A stretch of DNA of 16,783 nucleotides from Fimenecus sp045578245 (GTDB lineage Bacteria; Bacillota; Clostridia; Oscillospirales; Acutalibacteraceae): assembly GCA_045578245.1 (NCBI GenBank), contig JAZNJX010000052.1:1-16783 (forward strand), written 5' to 3'. Made by a program: the position numbers and the translations under genes. The notes below the pieces were generated by a model. That model was not told the DNA's origin. It did not search any database and worked only from the letters and a program-made list of their open reading frames with translations. The stretch's first letter is position 1, and every line of letters starts with the position of its first letter. Positions 1-8,130 of the stretch are shown piece after piece.

Positions 1-17
1 TTAAAATTAAATTTTAC

Positions 18-36
18 TTACCATAGGTGCTTTTTT
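18..36 (+). terminator. 3' half of an intrinsic terminator cut by the window edge
   Basis: TTACCATAGGTGC (18-30) followed by six T (31-36) looks like the 3' arm and U-tract of a rightward terminator whose 5' arm lies before base 1. The core TACCATAGG matches the arms of the terminator at 6753-6780, which supports the reading. It could also serve the leftward glycosyltransferase gene if the missing half carries an A-tract. The missing arm makes this an inference. Confidence 0.4.
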
Positions 37-52
37 GTACTGTCTGTACAAA
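34..52. repeat. Short perfect inverted repeat
   Basis: TTTGTAC (34-40) and GTACAAA (46-52) pair around a 5-base loop, just downstream of the leftward glycosyltransferase gene. Neither strand has a U-tract directly after the hairpin, so it is not a standard terminator. It may be a small protein-binding site or chance. Confidence 0.3.
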
Positions 53-86
53 TTGGGGCAGTTCAAGTGACCTTATGCATTTTTTA

Positions 87-1922
87 TTAATTCTTTTCTA
101 CGATGAGAAGAACGCCGTTTGATAAATTTTGACGTGTAAAATTAAACACCTGGCTGAATTCTTGAGTGTGGACAGTACTAGGGTCTGACGACTCAATATA
201 TATGTATTTAGGCTTTTGCTCCGGGTTTACCTCGTAGTAATGACTTAATTGCTTGTAATCGAGAACACCTCGATACCATGTGCTATATATTGCAACAGGT
301 CGTTCAAGATGAACGTACATCCAGTTGTTATATGATGCTACTAATACTGGTTCATTTTTTTTGCTGATGTCTTTTATATAATCCAAATCTTTTATGGTTT
401 TATTATATTTGTCATATTGAATTTCGGACATATACATTCCCGAATAAGGTCCGACAGTTGCTTTAGTAGCATCGTTTGGAAAAGGTTGAAAATAATAATG
501 GAATACAATGAAAAACACTATCTGAATACAACAACCTATGGCTATCACCTTATTATATATGGTGTTTTTATTTTCATTCGCGGTTGTTTCATTATTGTTT
601 TGATAATCAAGGCACATTTCATTCCATAAATCCTTGGAAAAAAATACTCCTGCTACATTACAAACTGAAAGCACTATGCCAATTGCACCCCAATGGGTAT
701 CTGCAGCAAGGTATTGTACAAATGCAGCAAATGAACAAGGTATAAACATACAATAAAACAATGTTTTATTCTTATTTTCTGTCAGCAAATAGCATACGAT
801 GGAAAAAATGTAAAATGGTAATGAAATAGCACATAAATAAACTTCAGCAACAACTAGAACAGCAATTATAAACACTATTGACCATACTATTGAAACTGAC
901 AAATAGGCAAAACGGTGTGAGTTGCATTTTCTTTTCTTGTCAAACAATAATACAGCAAACATAACTGGTAAAATCCAAGGCATTCCAAAATTTGCTTTGC
1001 TAAAATACACAAGTGTTTTTATAAACTTTGAAAAAATAGAATCCGATGCAATATCATATTCAGTGCTGGTCAAAAGATTTTCCATATTGTTGAAAATCGA
1101 TTTGATTGTACCACCTGTTGATAAAAAGAAAGCAACTGCAATAACAGCAACAATTAATATTCCACAAGCAGTCCACAAAACAGCCTTTTTGGAAAAAAAA
1201 CAATTGTAATTTTCCATATCAGGGAAAAATTCAACCTGTTGTTGTTTCAATTCTCTTTTTTGCTTTTTTGTGAGCTTTTTATCCTTCTTTTCATTGCTTG
1301 AAAACTTCCTCATAATTACATAGTCTTTTATTGATTGTCGTTTTGTCCACAAAACACAGACAATGAGGTATATCACGTATACAAAGCAAAAAAGCGGGTT
1401 ACACACACAACAACAGCCGAAGCTTATACCAGCAAAAATATAAAAATGTACGGCATTTTTTTCATAAATTGAAAGCAAGCAAAGTGATAGCAACAACAAA
1501 GATATAACAAATATCGATTGGTAGCTTATCGCTAAAATGTTATAAGGTGGTTGCACATAGAACATTATGGAAGCTATGATTGCCCATTTCCCATACTTCT
1601 TGAAAAAGTTATATATTAAAATAGATACTGATGTATGAAGTGCAAGGTATACACATCTTAAGAAAATATAAATACCATCAGCAGTGCCTTTCAAAGCTGT
1701 CCAGATTCGCACTGGCAAGTATGAAAACAGGGATGCAAATTGTGTAAGATGCCACTCATCCTTAACTAAACTGTCTCCCATTATAAGACGAAATGGAACA
1801 GTTGCATAGTGACTCTCATCATCTGAAAATGGAACGATGAAAATGAAAAAGATGTGCATTAACAACACTGCTAATATCATTATTGCAAATAAAAAATTCG
1901 TCTTTTTTAGTTTCTTAACCAT
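87..1922 (-). CDS. GT-C fold membrane glycosyltransferase (ArnT/PMT-like)
   Basis: The 611-residue protein has a hydrophobic N-terminus (about 9-31) followed by SDDESHY (33-39). An acidic pair in the first extracellular loop is the catalytic hallmark of GT-C enzymes such as ArnT and the protein mannosyltransferases, which use polyprenyl-phosphate-linked sugars. About ten further hydrophobic segments follow, and then a soluble C-terminal domain from about residue 485. Between helices lies a strongly basic stretch (about 205-226, rich in KK and KR) that would sit in the cytoplasm. The start at 1922 is preceded by an AGAGGT ribosome binding site and a good promoter. The gene is divergent from the radical SAM operon, whose GT2 enzyme could make its lipid-linked donor. 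The fold class is likely; sugar and acceptor are unknown. Confidence 0.7.
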   Translation of the reverse strand: MVKKLKKTNFLFAIMILAVLLMHIFFIFIVPFSDDESHYATVPFRLIMGDSLVKDEWHLTQFASLFSYLPVRIWTALKGTADGIYIFLRCVYLALHTSVSILIYNFFKKYGKWAIIASIMFYVQPPYNILAISYQSIFVISLLLLSLCLLSIYEKNAVHFYIFAGISFGCCCVCNPLFCFVYVIYLIVCVLWTKRQSIKDYVIMRKFSSNEKKDKKLTKKQKRELKQQQVEFFPDMENYNCFFSKKAVLWTACGILIVAVIAVAFFLSTGGTIKSIFNNMENLLTSTEYDIASDSIFSKFIKTLVYFSKANFGMPWILPVMFAVLLFDKKRKCNSHRFAYLSVSIVWSIVFIIAVLVVAEVYLCAISLPFYIFSIVCYLLTENKNKTLFYCMFIPCSFAAFVQYLAADTHWGAIGIVLSVCNVAGVFFSKDLWNEMCLDYQNNNETTANENKNTIYNKVIAIGCCIQIVFFIVFHYYFQPFPNDATKATVGPYSGMYMSEIQYDKYNKTIKDLDYIKDISKKNEPVLVASYNNWMYVHLERPVAIYSTWYRGVLDYKQLSHYYEVNPEQKPKYIYIESSDPSTVHTQEFSQVFNFTRQNLSNGVLLIVEKN

Positions 1923-1958
1923 AAATAACCTCTAAAGAATAACTTATTATATAGAATA

Positions 1959-1987
1959 ATTCTAACACAAAAAATATATCAAGTCAA
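1959..1987 (-). promoter_or_regulatory. Promoter for the GT-C glycosyltransferase gene
   Basis: On the minus strand TTGACT (1987-1982), a 17-base spacer and TAGAAT (1964-1959) form a near-consensus sigma-A promoter. Transcription would begin near 1952, about 30 bases before the ATG. Confidence 0.7.
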
Positions 1988-2034
1988 ATTGTCTGTACTA
2001 TTTGATGAAATTAATAATAATTGGTTGTAAATAC

Positions 2035-2064
2035 TTGATATTAGTTCATTTTTTGTGATATAAT
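2035..2064 (+). promoter_or_regulatory. Promoter for the radical SAM / glycosyltransferase operon
   Basis: TTGATA (2035-2040), an 18-base spacer and a perfect TATAAT (2059-2064) preceded by TGA, an extended -10 element. Transcription should start near 2071. An upstream in-frame GTG at 2068 would then lie before the transcript start, which favours ATG 2095 as the first codon of the operon. Confidence 0.75.
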
Positions 2065-2080
2065 ACTGTGAATAATAATT

Positions 2081-2088
2081 TGGAGAAG
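2081..2088 (+). promoter_or_regulatory. Ribosome binding site that fixes the start at 2095
   Basis: TGGAGAAG carries GGAG at 2082-2085, nine bases before ATG 2095. No such site precedes GTG 2068. Confidence 0.7.
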
Positions 2089-2094
2089 TATGCG

Positions 2095-3534
2095 ATGAAC
2101 AGAGTAATGTTGCTTTATCCCCCTGGGAAACAATATCAGCGCAGTGAAGACCGTGCGCAGTGTAATATTGAAGATTCCGCAGTAGCGTCCACTCATGCAT
2201 GTAATGACATCGGCTATGCTGCAGCAGTTTTGCTCCAGAAGGGATATTCTGTTTTTCTCAGAGATTACCAAACAGAATTTGCTACTAAAGAACAGGTTAA
2301 AGCTGATATTGAAGAGTTTAAACCTGACCTGATTTTTATCAGTATCACTAACGCAACTATTTACGACGACCTTGATTTTATTAAATGGATAAAGTCATTT
2401 CACGACTGTAAATTTGTTATCAAGGGTGCAATTTTCTACAATCCTAAAAAGAGTCTTCTCGAAACTCTTGACCTTCAGAATGTTTCCTGCCTGGTCGGTG
2501 GAGAAATTGAATTCATTATGGGACCTATCACTGATTATCTTTTAAGAGGTATTGGCAACATTGATGACATCCATGGAATTATTTACAACAATGGTAACGG
2601 ATTTGTTTCAACAAGGTTTGACTGCTGGAATAAGAACCTTGACGAGCTTCCATTCCCTGCAAGACATTTAATGAACAACGCTATATATACAAGACCAGAT
2701 ACAGGTGAACCTATGGCAACAATCTCCGTTGCTAAGGGTTGTCCTTCCCAATGTATTTACTGTCTTACTCCAATTATTTCAGGTAGAAATGTCCGTTTAA
2801 GAAGTGTAGAAAATGTCTTTGCCGAAATCGAAGAATGTTACTATAAGTTCAATATCCGCAATTTCTTCTTTAAGGCAGATACGTTTACTATTGATAACGA
2901 ATGGGCATCGGCTTTGTGTGATAAAATCATCAACTCTCCTCTTAACGGTAAAATTGAATTTACTGCAAACTCAAGAACAAAACCATTATCATTTGAATTA
3001 TTGCAAAAAATGAAGGCTGCAGGTTGCTTTATGCTTGCTGTCGGTTTTGAAACAGGCTCCGAAAAGACAATGAAACTCATAAAAAAAGGAGCAACTCTTG
3101 AAGACAGTATCCGTGCAGCTTCCCTTATAAAGAAAGCAGGAATTCCGTTATTCGGATTCTTTATGGTAGGTTTCCCTTGGGAAACAAAAGATGACATTAA
3201 AGCAACCGAAAAGTTCATTCTTAAGTTAAATCCTGATTTTATTGAAATACATATCGCAATGCCTTACTATGGCACCGAACTTTATCAATACTGCGTGGAG
3301 TATAACACATTGAACGATTTGGCTTGGGGTAACGATTACTATGCTCCGAATACTATCGGCACAAGCACAGTAAGCCTGCAGGAAGTAACAAAAATGAAAA
3401 AGCAGATGCAGCTTAAATTCTATCTGCGACCAATATATATTTTCAAAACACTAAAAAAGTGCATAACATCCTTTACTCAATTCAAGAATTATGCACAACA
3501 CGCAATTAAGCTTTTAAAGAAAAATCTTTTTTGA
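2095..3534 (+). CDS. B12-binding-type radical SAM protein, first of a tandem pair
   Basis: Read from ATG 2095 the product has 479 residues. Residues about 1-150 form a Rossmann-like domain of the cobalamin-binding kind (MLLYPPG near the start, then KPDLIFIS). Radical SAM follows with the 4Fe-4S motif C216-x3-C220-x2-C223 in KGCPSQCIYC, a GFETGSEKT segment and FGFFMVGFPWET, all typical of this class. The C-terminus has KFYLRPIYI and a basic amphipathic tail, as in BchE- or HpnJ-like enzymes. The DxHxxG cobalamin ligand motif is not seen, so B12 would bind without a histidine ligand or not at all. It is the first gene of a four-gene operon, with the next start 9 bases after the stop. Substrate unknown. 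Confidence 0.8.
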   Translation: MNRVMLLYPPGKQYQRSEDRAQCNIEDSAVASTHACNDIGYAAAVLLQKGYSVFLRDYQTEFATKEQVKADIEEFKPDLIFISITNATIYDDLDFIKWIKSFHDCKFVIKGAIFYNPKKSLLETLDLQNVSCLVGGEIEFIMGPITDYLLRGIGNIDDIHGIIYNNGNGFVSTRFDCWNKNLDELPFPARHLMNNAIYTRPDTGEPMATISVAKGCPSQCIYCLTPIISGRNVRLRSVENVFAEIEECYYKFNIRNFFFKADTFTIDNEWASALCDKIINSPLNGKIEFTANSRTKPLSFELLQKMKAAGCFMLAVGFETGSEKTMKLIKKGATLEDSIRAASLIKKAGIPLFGFFMVGFPWETKDDIKATEKFILKLNPDFIEIHIAMPYYGTELYQYCVEYNTLNDLAWGNDYYAPNTIGTSTVSLQEVTKMKKQMQLKFYLRPIYIFKTLKKCITSFTQFKNYAQHAIKLLKKNLF

Positions 3535-3542
3535 GGTAACAA

Positions 3543-5018
3543 ATGAGAGTTTTATTCATTAACCCATCTGTCGGCTATTATACAAGAGCTCTTTCGAATC
3601 CTTTGGGACTTCTCTCAATAGCTACATATGTAAAACAACACGGACACGAGGTAAAACTTGAGGACCGTTGTGTTAACAAGTCAAATATCAATAAATTATT
3701 AGATGCATATAAGCCTGATATTATCGGTGTATCCCTTATGTCATCCCGTGGTCTTATTGATGCTGAAAAAATATCAAAAGCTGCAAGAGCAAAGGGAATA
3801 CCTGTTGTCTGGGGTGGGCAGATGCCTTCCCTTCAGATGGAGCAGGTGTTAGCCCTTGACCTTGTTGATTACATATCTTATGCTGAGGGTGAAGAAACCT
3901 GGCTTGAAATGATGGATGCTCTTGAAAGTGGCAGACCATTCTCCGAGATTCAGGGCTTGGCATACAAGGAAAATGGAAAAGTCGTTGTTACTCCTTGTCG
4001 TAAATTTGCTGACCTTCGTGATATGCCGGTTTCCGACTACACACTCATTGACCCATCAAAATATATGCAGACATATCTTGGTTGTAAAAAGATGATGTAC
4101 ATATATTCTGCAAAGGGGTGTCCTTGCAGATGTGCGTTTTGTTCAAATATGAATTTCCACAAAAGTACCTACAGAAAACGTCCTAACGAATATGTGCTCG
4201 AGGAAATCCGTTATCTTATAGAAAATCACGGTGCTGACGGTTTCTTCTTCTCGGATGAGCTCTGGGTTGTAAAAAGGGAAGATTTGGTTGATTTTTGCGA
4301 AAAAGTGCACGAAAGTGGTCTCAAATTCCAATGGGGTGTTGAACTTCGTATCGGTATGTTTGGTGAAGAAGAATATCAGATGCTCTATGACGCAGGATGC
4401 AGATGGATTTTCTTTGGAATTGAAACCGGTTCAAAGGAAATGCAGAAGATTGTTCACAAAAATATTGATTATTCAAAAATTGCACCAACATTTGAAATAC
4501 TTAACAAAATTGGTATTACAACTATCGGTTCATTCATTATTGGCTTCCCAAATGAAACTGTTGACCAATTAAGGGATACCGTAAAGCTTCTCAATACTGT
4601 AAAAGCGAATCTTACTCCTGTTTTCCACTTCACACCTATTCCTGGTACTGAGCTTTATGACCAGGTTGTGGCTGACGGAACTTATAAAGCACCAAAAACC
4701 CTTAAAGCAATGAGTAAGGTTGTTGCAACTGAATCATTGGGTGTAAACCTTTCTGATGTTCCAAGTGTAGATTTACGAGTAATCAGAAGCTGGTACCTGT
4801 GGAAGAGTTTCTCAAACAAGGGTGCTTTGCAGGAGCATGGTGCATTTGAGTTCGCAAAGGAAACAATCCTTAACGGACTTCACTCCATTTCACTTAAAGG
4901 TCCGATTAACTTCTTCATTGACGGATTCAAGGCTTTGTATGAATTCCTTTATATTTTCTGGTTTTCACACGCTTATCCAAAGATTATTAAGAAATACGAT
5001 TTAGATAAAACTTATTAA
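3543..5018 (+). CDS. B12-binding-type radical SAM protein, second of the pair
   Basis: 491 residues with the same layout as its upstream neighbour. The N-terminal domain opens with MRVLFINPSVGYY and includes KPDIIGVSLMSS and a GGQ turn near 91-93, with YAEGEET at about 113-119. The radical SAM core has C193-x3-C197-x2-C200 within KGCPCRCAFC, and later GIETGSKEMQ and IGSFIIGFPNET. The tail is hydrophobic and aromatic (FLYIFWFSHAYPK), suggesting contact with a membrane or a lipid substrate. No DxHxxG motif is visible. The ribosome binding site TGAGGT overlaps the stop of the preceding gene, so the two are likely translated together. The two proteins are only distantly alike, so they probably do different steps. 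The reaction is unknown: methylation, ring or bond formation are possible for the family. Confidence 0.8.
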   Translation: MRVLFINPSVGYYTRALSNPLGLLSIATYVKQHGHEVKLEDRCVNKSNINKLLDAYKPDIIGVSLMSSRGLIDAEKISKAARAKGIPVVWGGQMPSLQMEQVLALDLVDYISYAEGEETWLEMMDALESGRPFSEIQGLAYKENGKVVVTPCRKFADLRDMPVSDYTLIDPSKYMQTYLGCKKMMYIYSAKGCPCRCAFCSNMNFHKSTYRKRPNEYVLEEIRYLIENHGADGFFFSDELWVVKREDLVDFCEKVHESGLKFQWGVELRIGMFGEEEYQMLYDAGCRWIFFGIETGSKEMQKIVHKNIDYSKIAPTFEILNKIGITTIGSFIIGFPNETVDQLRDTVKLLNTVKANLTPVFHFTPIPGTELYDQVVADGTYKAPKTLKAMSKVVATESLGVNLSDVPSVDLRVIRSWYLWKSFSNKGALQEHGAFEFAKETILNGLHSISLKGPINFFIDGFKALYEFLYIFWFSHAYPKIIKKYDLDKTY

Positions 5019-5029
5019 GGTGAGATAAA

Positions 5030-5965
5030 ATGAGTAAAAAACTAATTTCAATTGTTGTTCCTAATTACAATGAGGCTGCTACACTTGACGAGTTGTACGA
5101 GAGAACAACAAAAGTTATGCAAAGTCTCTCAGAATACGATTACGAAATTGTCTTTTTTGACGATGGTTCAACTGACGGTTCAAAACAGAAAATAGAAGAG
5201 CTTTGCAACAAGGATGAGCATATCAAGGCAGTTTTTTACTCAAAGAATTTCGGTTATGCAAAGGGTACTTTCTATTGTTTTCAGCAGGCAAAGGGTGACT
5301 GTGCTGTGATTCTTCACGCTGATTTGCAGAATCCACCTGAAGAAATTCCAAGACTTGTTGAAAAATGGGAAACCGGCGCTCAGATTGTTTTCGGTGTAAA
5401 AAATCAGAGCCGAGAAAACAAATTCGTTTACTTTATCAGAACAATTTTCTATTGGGTAATCAATAACGTTTTCGGTGTTAAAATGGTTCCTCATGCTACT
5501 GAGTTTGAATTATTTGACAAGAGTTTTATTGATATTCTCAAGAGAATCAATACAAACGAGCCTTTCCTTCGTGGACTTATTTATGAATATGGCTCATCCT
5601 TTGAATTTGTCTATTATCTTCAGGACAAACGAAAGAAAGGTAAAAGCAAATTTACTCTTTCAAAATATTACGATTTTGCCGTTTGTGGTATCGTAAATGC
5701 TTCAAAAGTTTTACCAAGACGAGTAATCGGTGTATCTTTAATCGCAATGGTTATAACCATATTAGAATTTTTAATTTTCTGCTTACCTAATGCATTCAGT
5801 TTATCCTTTAGTGAAGCAATCAGCAGTATTATGTTAAGGTTGGTATTCATTTTTATCGGATTACTCTTGTTGATGGTATCTTTCTGTGCAGAGCATCTTA
5901 TTTCACTTCCTCGCAACAATGGTGAAAAGCCAATCATTATTGAAGAGAGAAGAATTAACTATTAA
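5030..5965 (+). CDS. Family 2 glycosyltransferase, polyprenyl-phosphate sugar synthase type
   Basis: The 311-residue protein opens with ISIVVPNYNEA and contains DDGSTDGS (44-51), the nucleotide-sugar binding signature of GT2 enzymes. HADLQNPPEEIP (96-107) corresponds to the DADLQ.PPE motif of ArnC/GtrB/DPM1-like enzymes, with the first Asp replaced by His. A KKGKSKF segment and two C-terminal membrane helices (about 235-256 and 275-297) fit the GtrB/ArnC layout. Such enzymes move a sugar from an NDP donor to polyprenyl phosphate on the cytoplasmic face. The next gene could supply the NDP-sugar, and the divergent GT-C enzyme could use the lipid-linked product outside the membrane. It follows the second radical SAM gene by 11 bases with AAGGTGAG as ribosome binding site. 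Confidence 0.8.
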   Translation: MSKKLISIVVPNYNEAATLDELYERTTKVMQSLSEYDYEIVFFDDGSTDGSKQKIEELCNKDEHIKAVFYSKNFGYAKGTFYCFQQAKGDCAVILHADLQNPPEEIPRLVEKWETGAQIVFGVKNQSRENKFVYFIRTIFYWVINNVFGVKMVPHATEFELFDKSFIDILKRINTNEPFLRGLIYEYGSSFEFVYYLQDKRKKGKSKFTLSKYYDFAVCGIVNASKVLPRRVIGVSLIAMVITILEFLIFCLPNAFSLSFSEAISSIMLRLVFIFIGLLLLMVSFCAEHLISLPRNNGEKPIIIEERRINY

Positions 5966-6000
5966 AAATACTTAATCACCATACGAAAAGAGGGCTGTTT

Positions 6001-6729
6001 ATGATTGGTGTTATATTAGCTGCCGGTGATGGCACTCGTTTGAAAAAGAGCACCGGTCAGGACATTTGCAAACCCTTAAGGAAAATAAATAATACACATT
6101 TAATAGAATTTGCACTCAACAATCTGATTGAATTATCGGTAACTGAGGTATATATTGTTGTTGGAAAACAAGGAAATTTAATTAAAGATGCCATTGGTGA
6201 TAAGTATCAGGGATTAGAAATCCATTATGTTTGCCAACGGGAGCAAAAAGGCCTTATGAATGCTCTTGTGCAAGCTTTGAAAGTAATTGAAAATGATGAA
6301 ACTGTAGTATTGCAGTTATCCGATGAAATTTTCGTGGGATTAAATACCGAAGCAATAAAAAGTGCTTTAAAAGATGATACTTCCGACTTTTATTGTGGTG
6401 TTACCTTTGAAGAAAATCCACAAAAAATCAAAAACAACTTTTCTGTGGAAATGGACGAGAATTCTGTGCTTGTAAAATGCATTGAGAAGCCACAGGTTGT
6501 TACTAATAATATAAAAGGTACCGGTTTTACAATTTTCAGTGGCAAGGTGCAGAAGCTTATAAAGGAAACATACGAATCCGAACCGAATAAGCTATATGAT
6601 TTATGTGACTCTTCTAACTATCTGACTGCATCGGGTTATATTGGCTCAGCACTTTTCGTTGCAGAAAGGGAATTCAATATCAATACTGCATCAGATTTAA
6701 ATGAGGCAGAAAAATTTTTGAAATCATAA
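6001..6729 (+). CDS. Sugar-phosphate nucleotidyltransferase
   Basis: The 242-residue protein carries the nucleotidyltransferase signature LAAGDGTR (6-13) with K24-P25 after it, the base-contact segment EQKGLMNAL (81-89) and LSDEIF (106-111), where D108 sits at the metal-binding Asp position. These fit enzymes that join NTP and a sugar 1-phosphate to give an NDP-sugar. There is no left-handed beta-helix, so it is not a GlmU-type bifunctional enzyme. It ends the rightward operon, 35 bases after the GT2 gene, with ribosome binding site AGAGGG. It probably activates the sugar used by that GT2 enzyme. The nucleotide and sugar cannot be told from motifs; a LicC-like choline-phosphate cytidylyltransferase is a less likely alternative. 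Confidence 0.75.
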   Translation: MIGVILAAGDGTRLKKSTGQDICKPLRKINNTHLIEFALNNLIELSVTEVYIVVGKQGNLIKDAIGDKYQGLEIHYVCQREQKGLMNALVQALKVIENDETVVLQLSDEIFVGLNTEAIKSALKDDTSDFYCGVTFEENPQKIKNNFSVEMDENSVLVKCIEKPQVVTNNIKGTGFTIFSGKVQKLIKETYESEPNKLYDLCDSSNYLTASGYIGSALFVAEREFNINTASDLNEAEKFLKS

Positions 6730-6752
6730 TTTAATATTCGGACAATAAAAAT

Positions 6753-6780
6753 CCCCTATGGTAGAAAATTACCATGGGGG
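6753..6780. terminator. Bidirectional intrinsic terminator between convergent operons
   Basis: CCCCTATGGTA (6753-6763) pairs with TACCATGGGGG (6770-6780), 11 pairs including one G-T, around a 6-base loop. On the minus strand ATTTTTATTG follows, ending the pyr operon after pyrI. On the plus strand the tail AATCTTTATAT is weaker but may end the glycosyl operon. Confidence 0.85.
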
Positions 6781-6799
6781 AATCTTTATATATACTAGA

Positions 6800-7216
6800 T
6801 TATTTGGTTTGCTGGTCACAGTAGATGCAACGATAAACTTTGTTAACAGGGTCTGTGAGTACAAATTCGTGGCAGATGTCACGTTCTACAGAAGTGATGC
6901 AACGAGGATTCTCACATTTGATTACGCCAACAACACACTCAGGTAATGTAAGTTTCTTGCGTTCTACTACAGCACCATCTTTGATGATGTTAACAGTAAT
7001 ACCTGGGTCAAGATAACCGAGAATGTCAAGGTCAAGGTCAATATTAGCATAGACTTTTATGATATCCTTTTTACCCATTTTAACGCTATCTACTTTCTGA
7101 ATCAAAGCAACAGCACAATCAAGTTCCTTAAGTTTAAGAACGTTGTAAATATTCATACTGTTGCCTTCAGTGATGTGGTCTAAAACAATACCATTTTCAA
7201 TATGTCCTAATCTCAT
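6800..7216 (-). CDS. pyrI: Aspartate carbamoyltransferase regulatory chain PyrI
   Basis: 138 residues, close to the usual PyrI length (about 150). The N-terminal nucleotide-binding domain is followed by a zinc domain with C101-x4-C106 (CENPRC) and C130-x2-C133 (CIYC), the four-Cys site that holds PyrI to PyrB trimers. In characterised enzymes PyrI binds CTP and ATP and gives allosteric control. The start codon overlaps the pyrB stop as ATGA and has a GGAGGT ribosome binding site within pyrB, so the two chains should be made in balanced amounts. It is the last gene of the pyr operon, before the terminator at 6753-6780. Confidence 0.95.
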   Translation of the reverse strand: MRLGHIENGIVLDHITEGNSMNIYNVLKLKELDCAVALIQKVDSVKMGKKDIIKVYANIDLDLDILGYLDPGITVNIIKDGAVVERKKLTLPECVVGVIKCENPRCITSVERDICHEFVLTDPVNKVYRCIYCDQQTK

Positions 7217-8130
7217 ACTGTTACCTCCAACATCTTTAAAATCAAAGCCATACGAACGTACATACCATTTTTAGCCTGTGTAAAATAATATGCTCTTGGG
7301 TCATCGTCAACAGCTACGCTAATTTCATTGATACGAGGCAGCGGATGCATAATTATAAGGTCTTCCTTTGCAGGAATAAGTTTTTCAGGAGTGAGAATGT
7401 AAGTGTCTCTTAAACGCATGTAATCAGCTACATTGAAGAAGCGTTCCTGCTGAACACGAGTCATATAAAGAACATCAAGCTCAGGCATAACTTCCTCTAA
7501 AGTTGTAACTTCTTTGTATTCGATACCGCGGCTATCAAGTTCCGACTCTATAATGTAACGAGGGAATTTAAGTTCATCAGGAGCAATGAATACAAACTTG
7601 ATACCAGTATAACGAGCCATAGCACCGACAAGTGAGTGAACGGTACGACCAAACTTAAGGTCACCACATAAACCGATAGTCATATTGTTAAGACGTTTTT
7701 TTGTACGCCAGATAGTCAATAAATCAGTCAATGTCTGGGTAGGGTGGTTGTGAGAACCATCACCTGCGTTGATAATAGGTACACCTGCCCGACGAGCAGC
7801 AACTACAGGAGCGCCCTCGTTAGGATGACGCATTGCAATAATATCAACATAGTTACCTACGATTTCAGCAGTATCGGACAAGCTTTCTCCCTTTGAAGAA
7901 GATGAAGAGTTTGAATCACTAAAACCGACTACGCTACCACCCAAGCGATGCATAGCGGACTCGAAACTAAGACGAGTACGAGTTGAAGGTTCAAAGAAAA
8001 GTGTTGCCAATAACTTATGACGGCAAGCATCCTGATATTTTACAGGATTAGCAATAATATCTTCAGCAACAGCGAGAATTTCGTCAATTTCCTCTACTGT
8101 CAAATCAGTAATATTCATCAAATTTTTCAT
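7213..8130 (-). CDS. pyrB: Aspartate carbamoyltransferase catalytic chain PyrB
   Basis: Joins carbamoyl phosphate and aspartate to give carbamoyl aspartate. The 305-residue chain has the carbamoyl-phosphate motif FFEPSTRTR (45-53), the mobile loop with S79, K80 and GESLSDT, the H-x-PTQ segment (H129, Q132), TRVQQER (224-230) and HPLPR (262-266), all expected of an active ATCase. Length is normal. It starts inside the pyrE stop (TAATG) with GGAGC as ribosome binding site and overlaps pyrI by 4 bases. Together with pyrI it should form the allosteric c6r6-type enzyme, unlike the PyrB-only enzyme of Bacillus. Confidence 0.97.
   Translation of the reverse strand: MKNLMNITDLTVEEIDEILAVAEDIIANPVKYQDACRHKLLATLFFEPSTRTRLSFESAMHRLGGSVVGFSDSNSSSSSKGESLSDTAEIVGNYVDIIAMRHPNEGAPVVAARRAGVPIINAGDGSHNHPTQTLTDLLTIWRTKKRLNNMTIGLCGDLKFGRTVHSLVGAMARYTGIKFVFIAPDELKFPRYIIESELDSRGIEYKEVTTLEEVMPELDVLYMTRVQQERFFNVADYMRLRDTYILTPEKLIPAKEDLIIMHPLPRINEISVAVDDDPRAYYFTQAKNGMYVRMALILKMLEVTV

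Noticed and set aside
2068..2094. GTG start 9 codons upstream for the first radical SAM gene
   Set aside because: It lies before the predicted transcript start (near 2071) and has no ribosome binding site; ATG 2095 has GGAG at a good distance and begins a typical MNRVMLLYPPG N-terminus.
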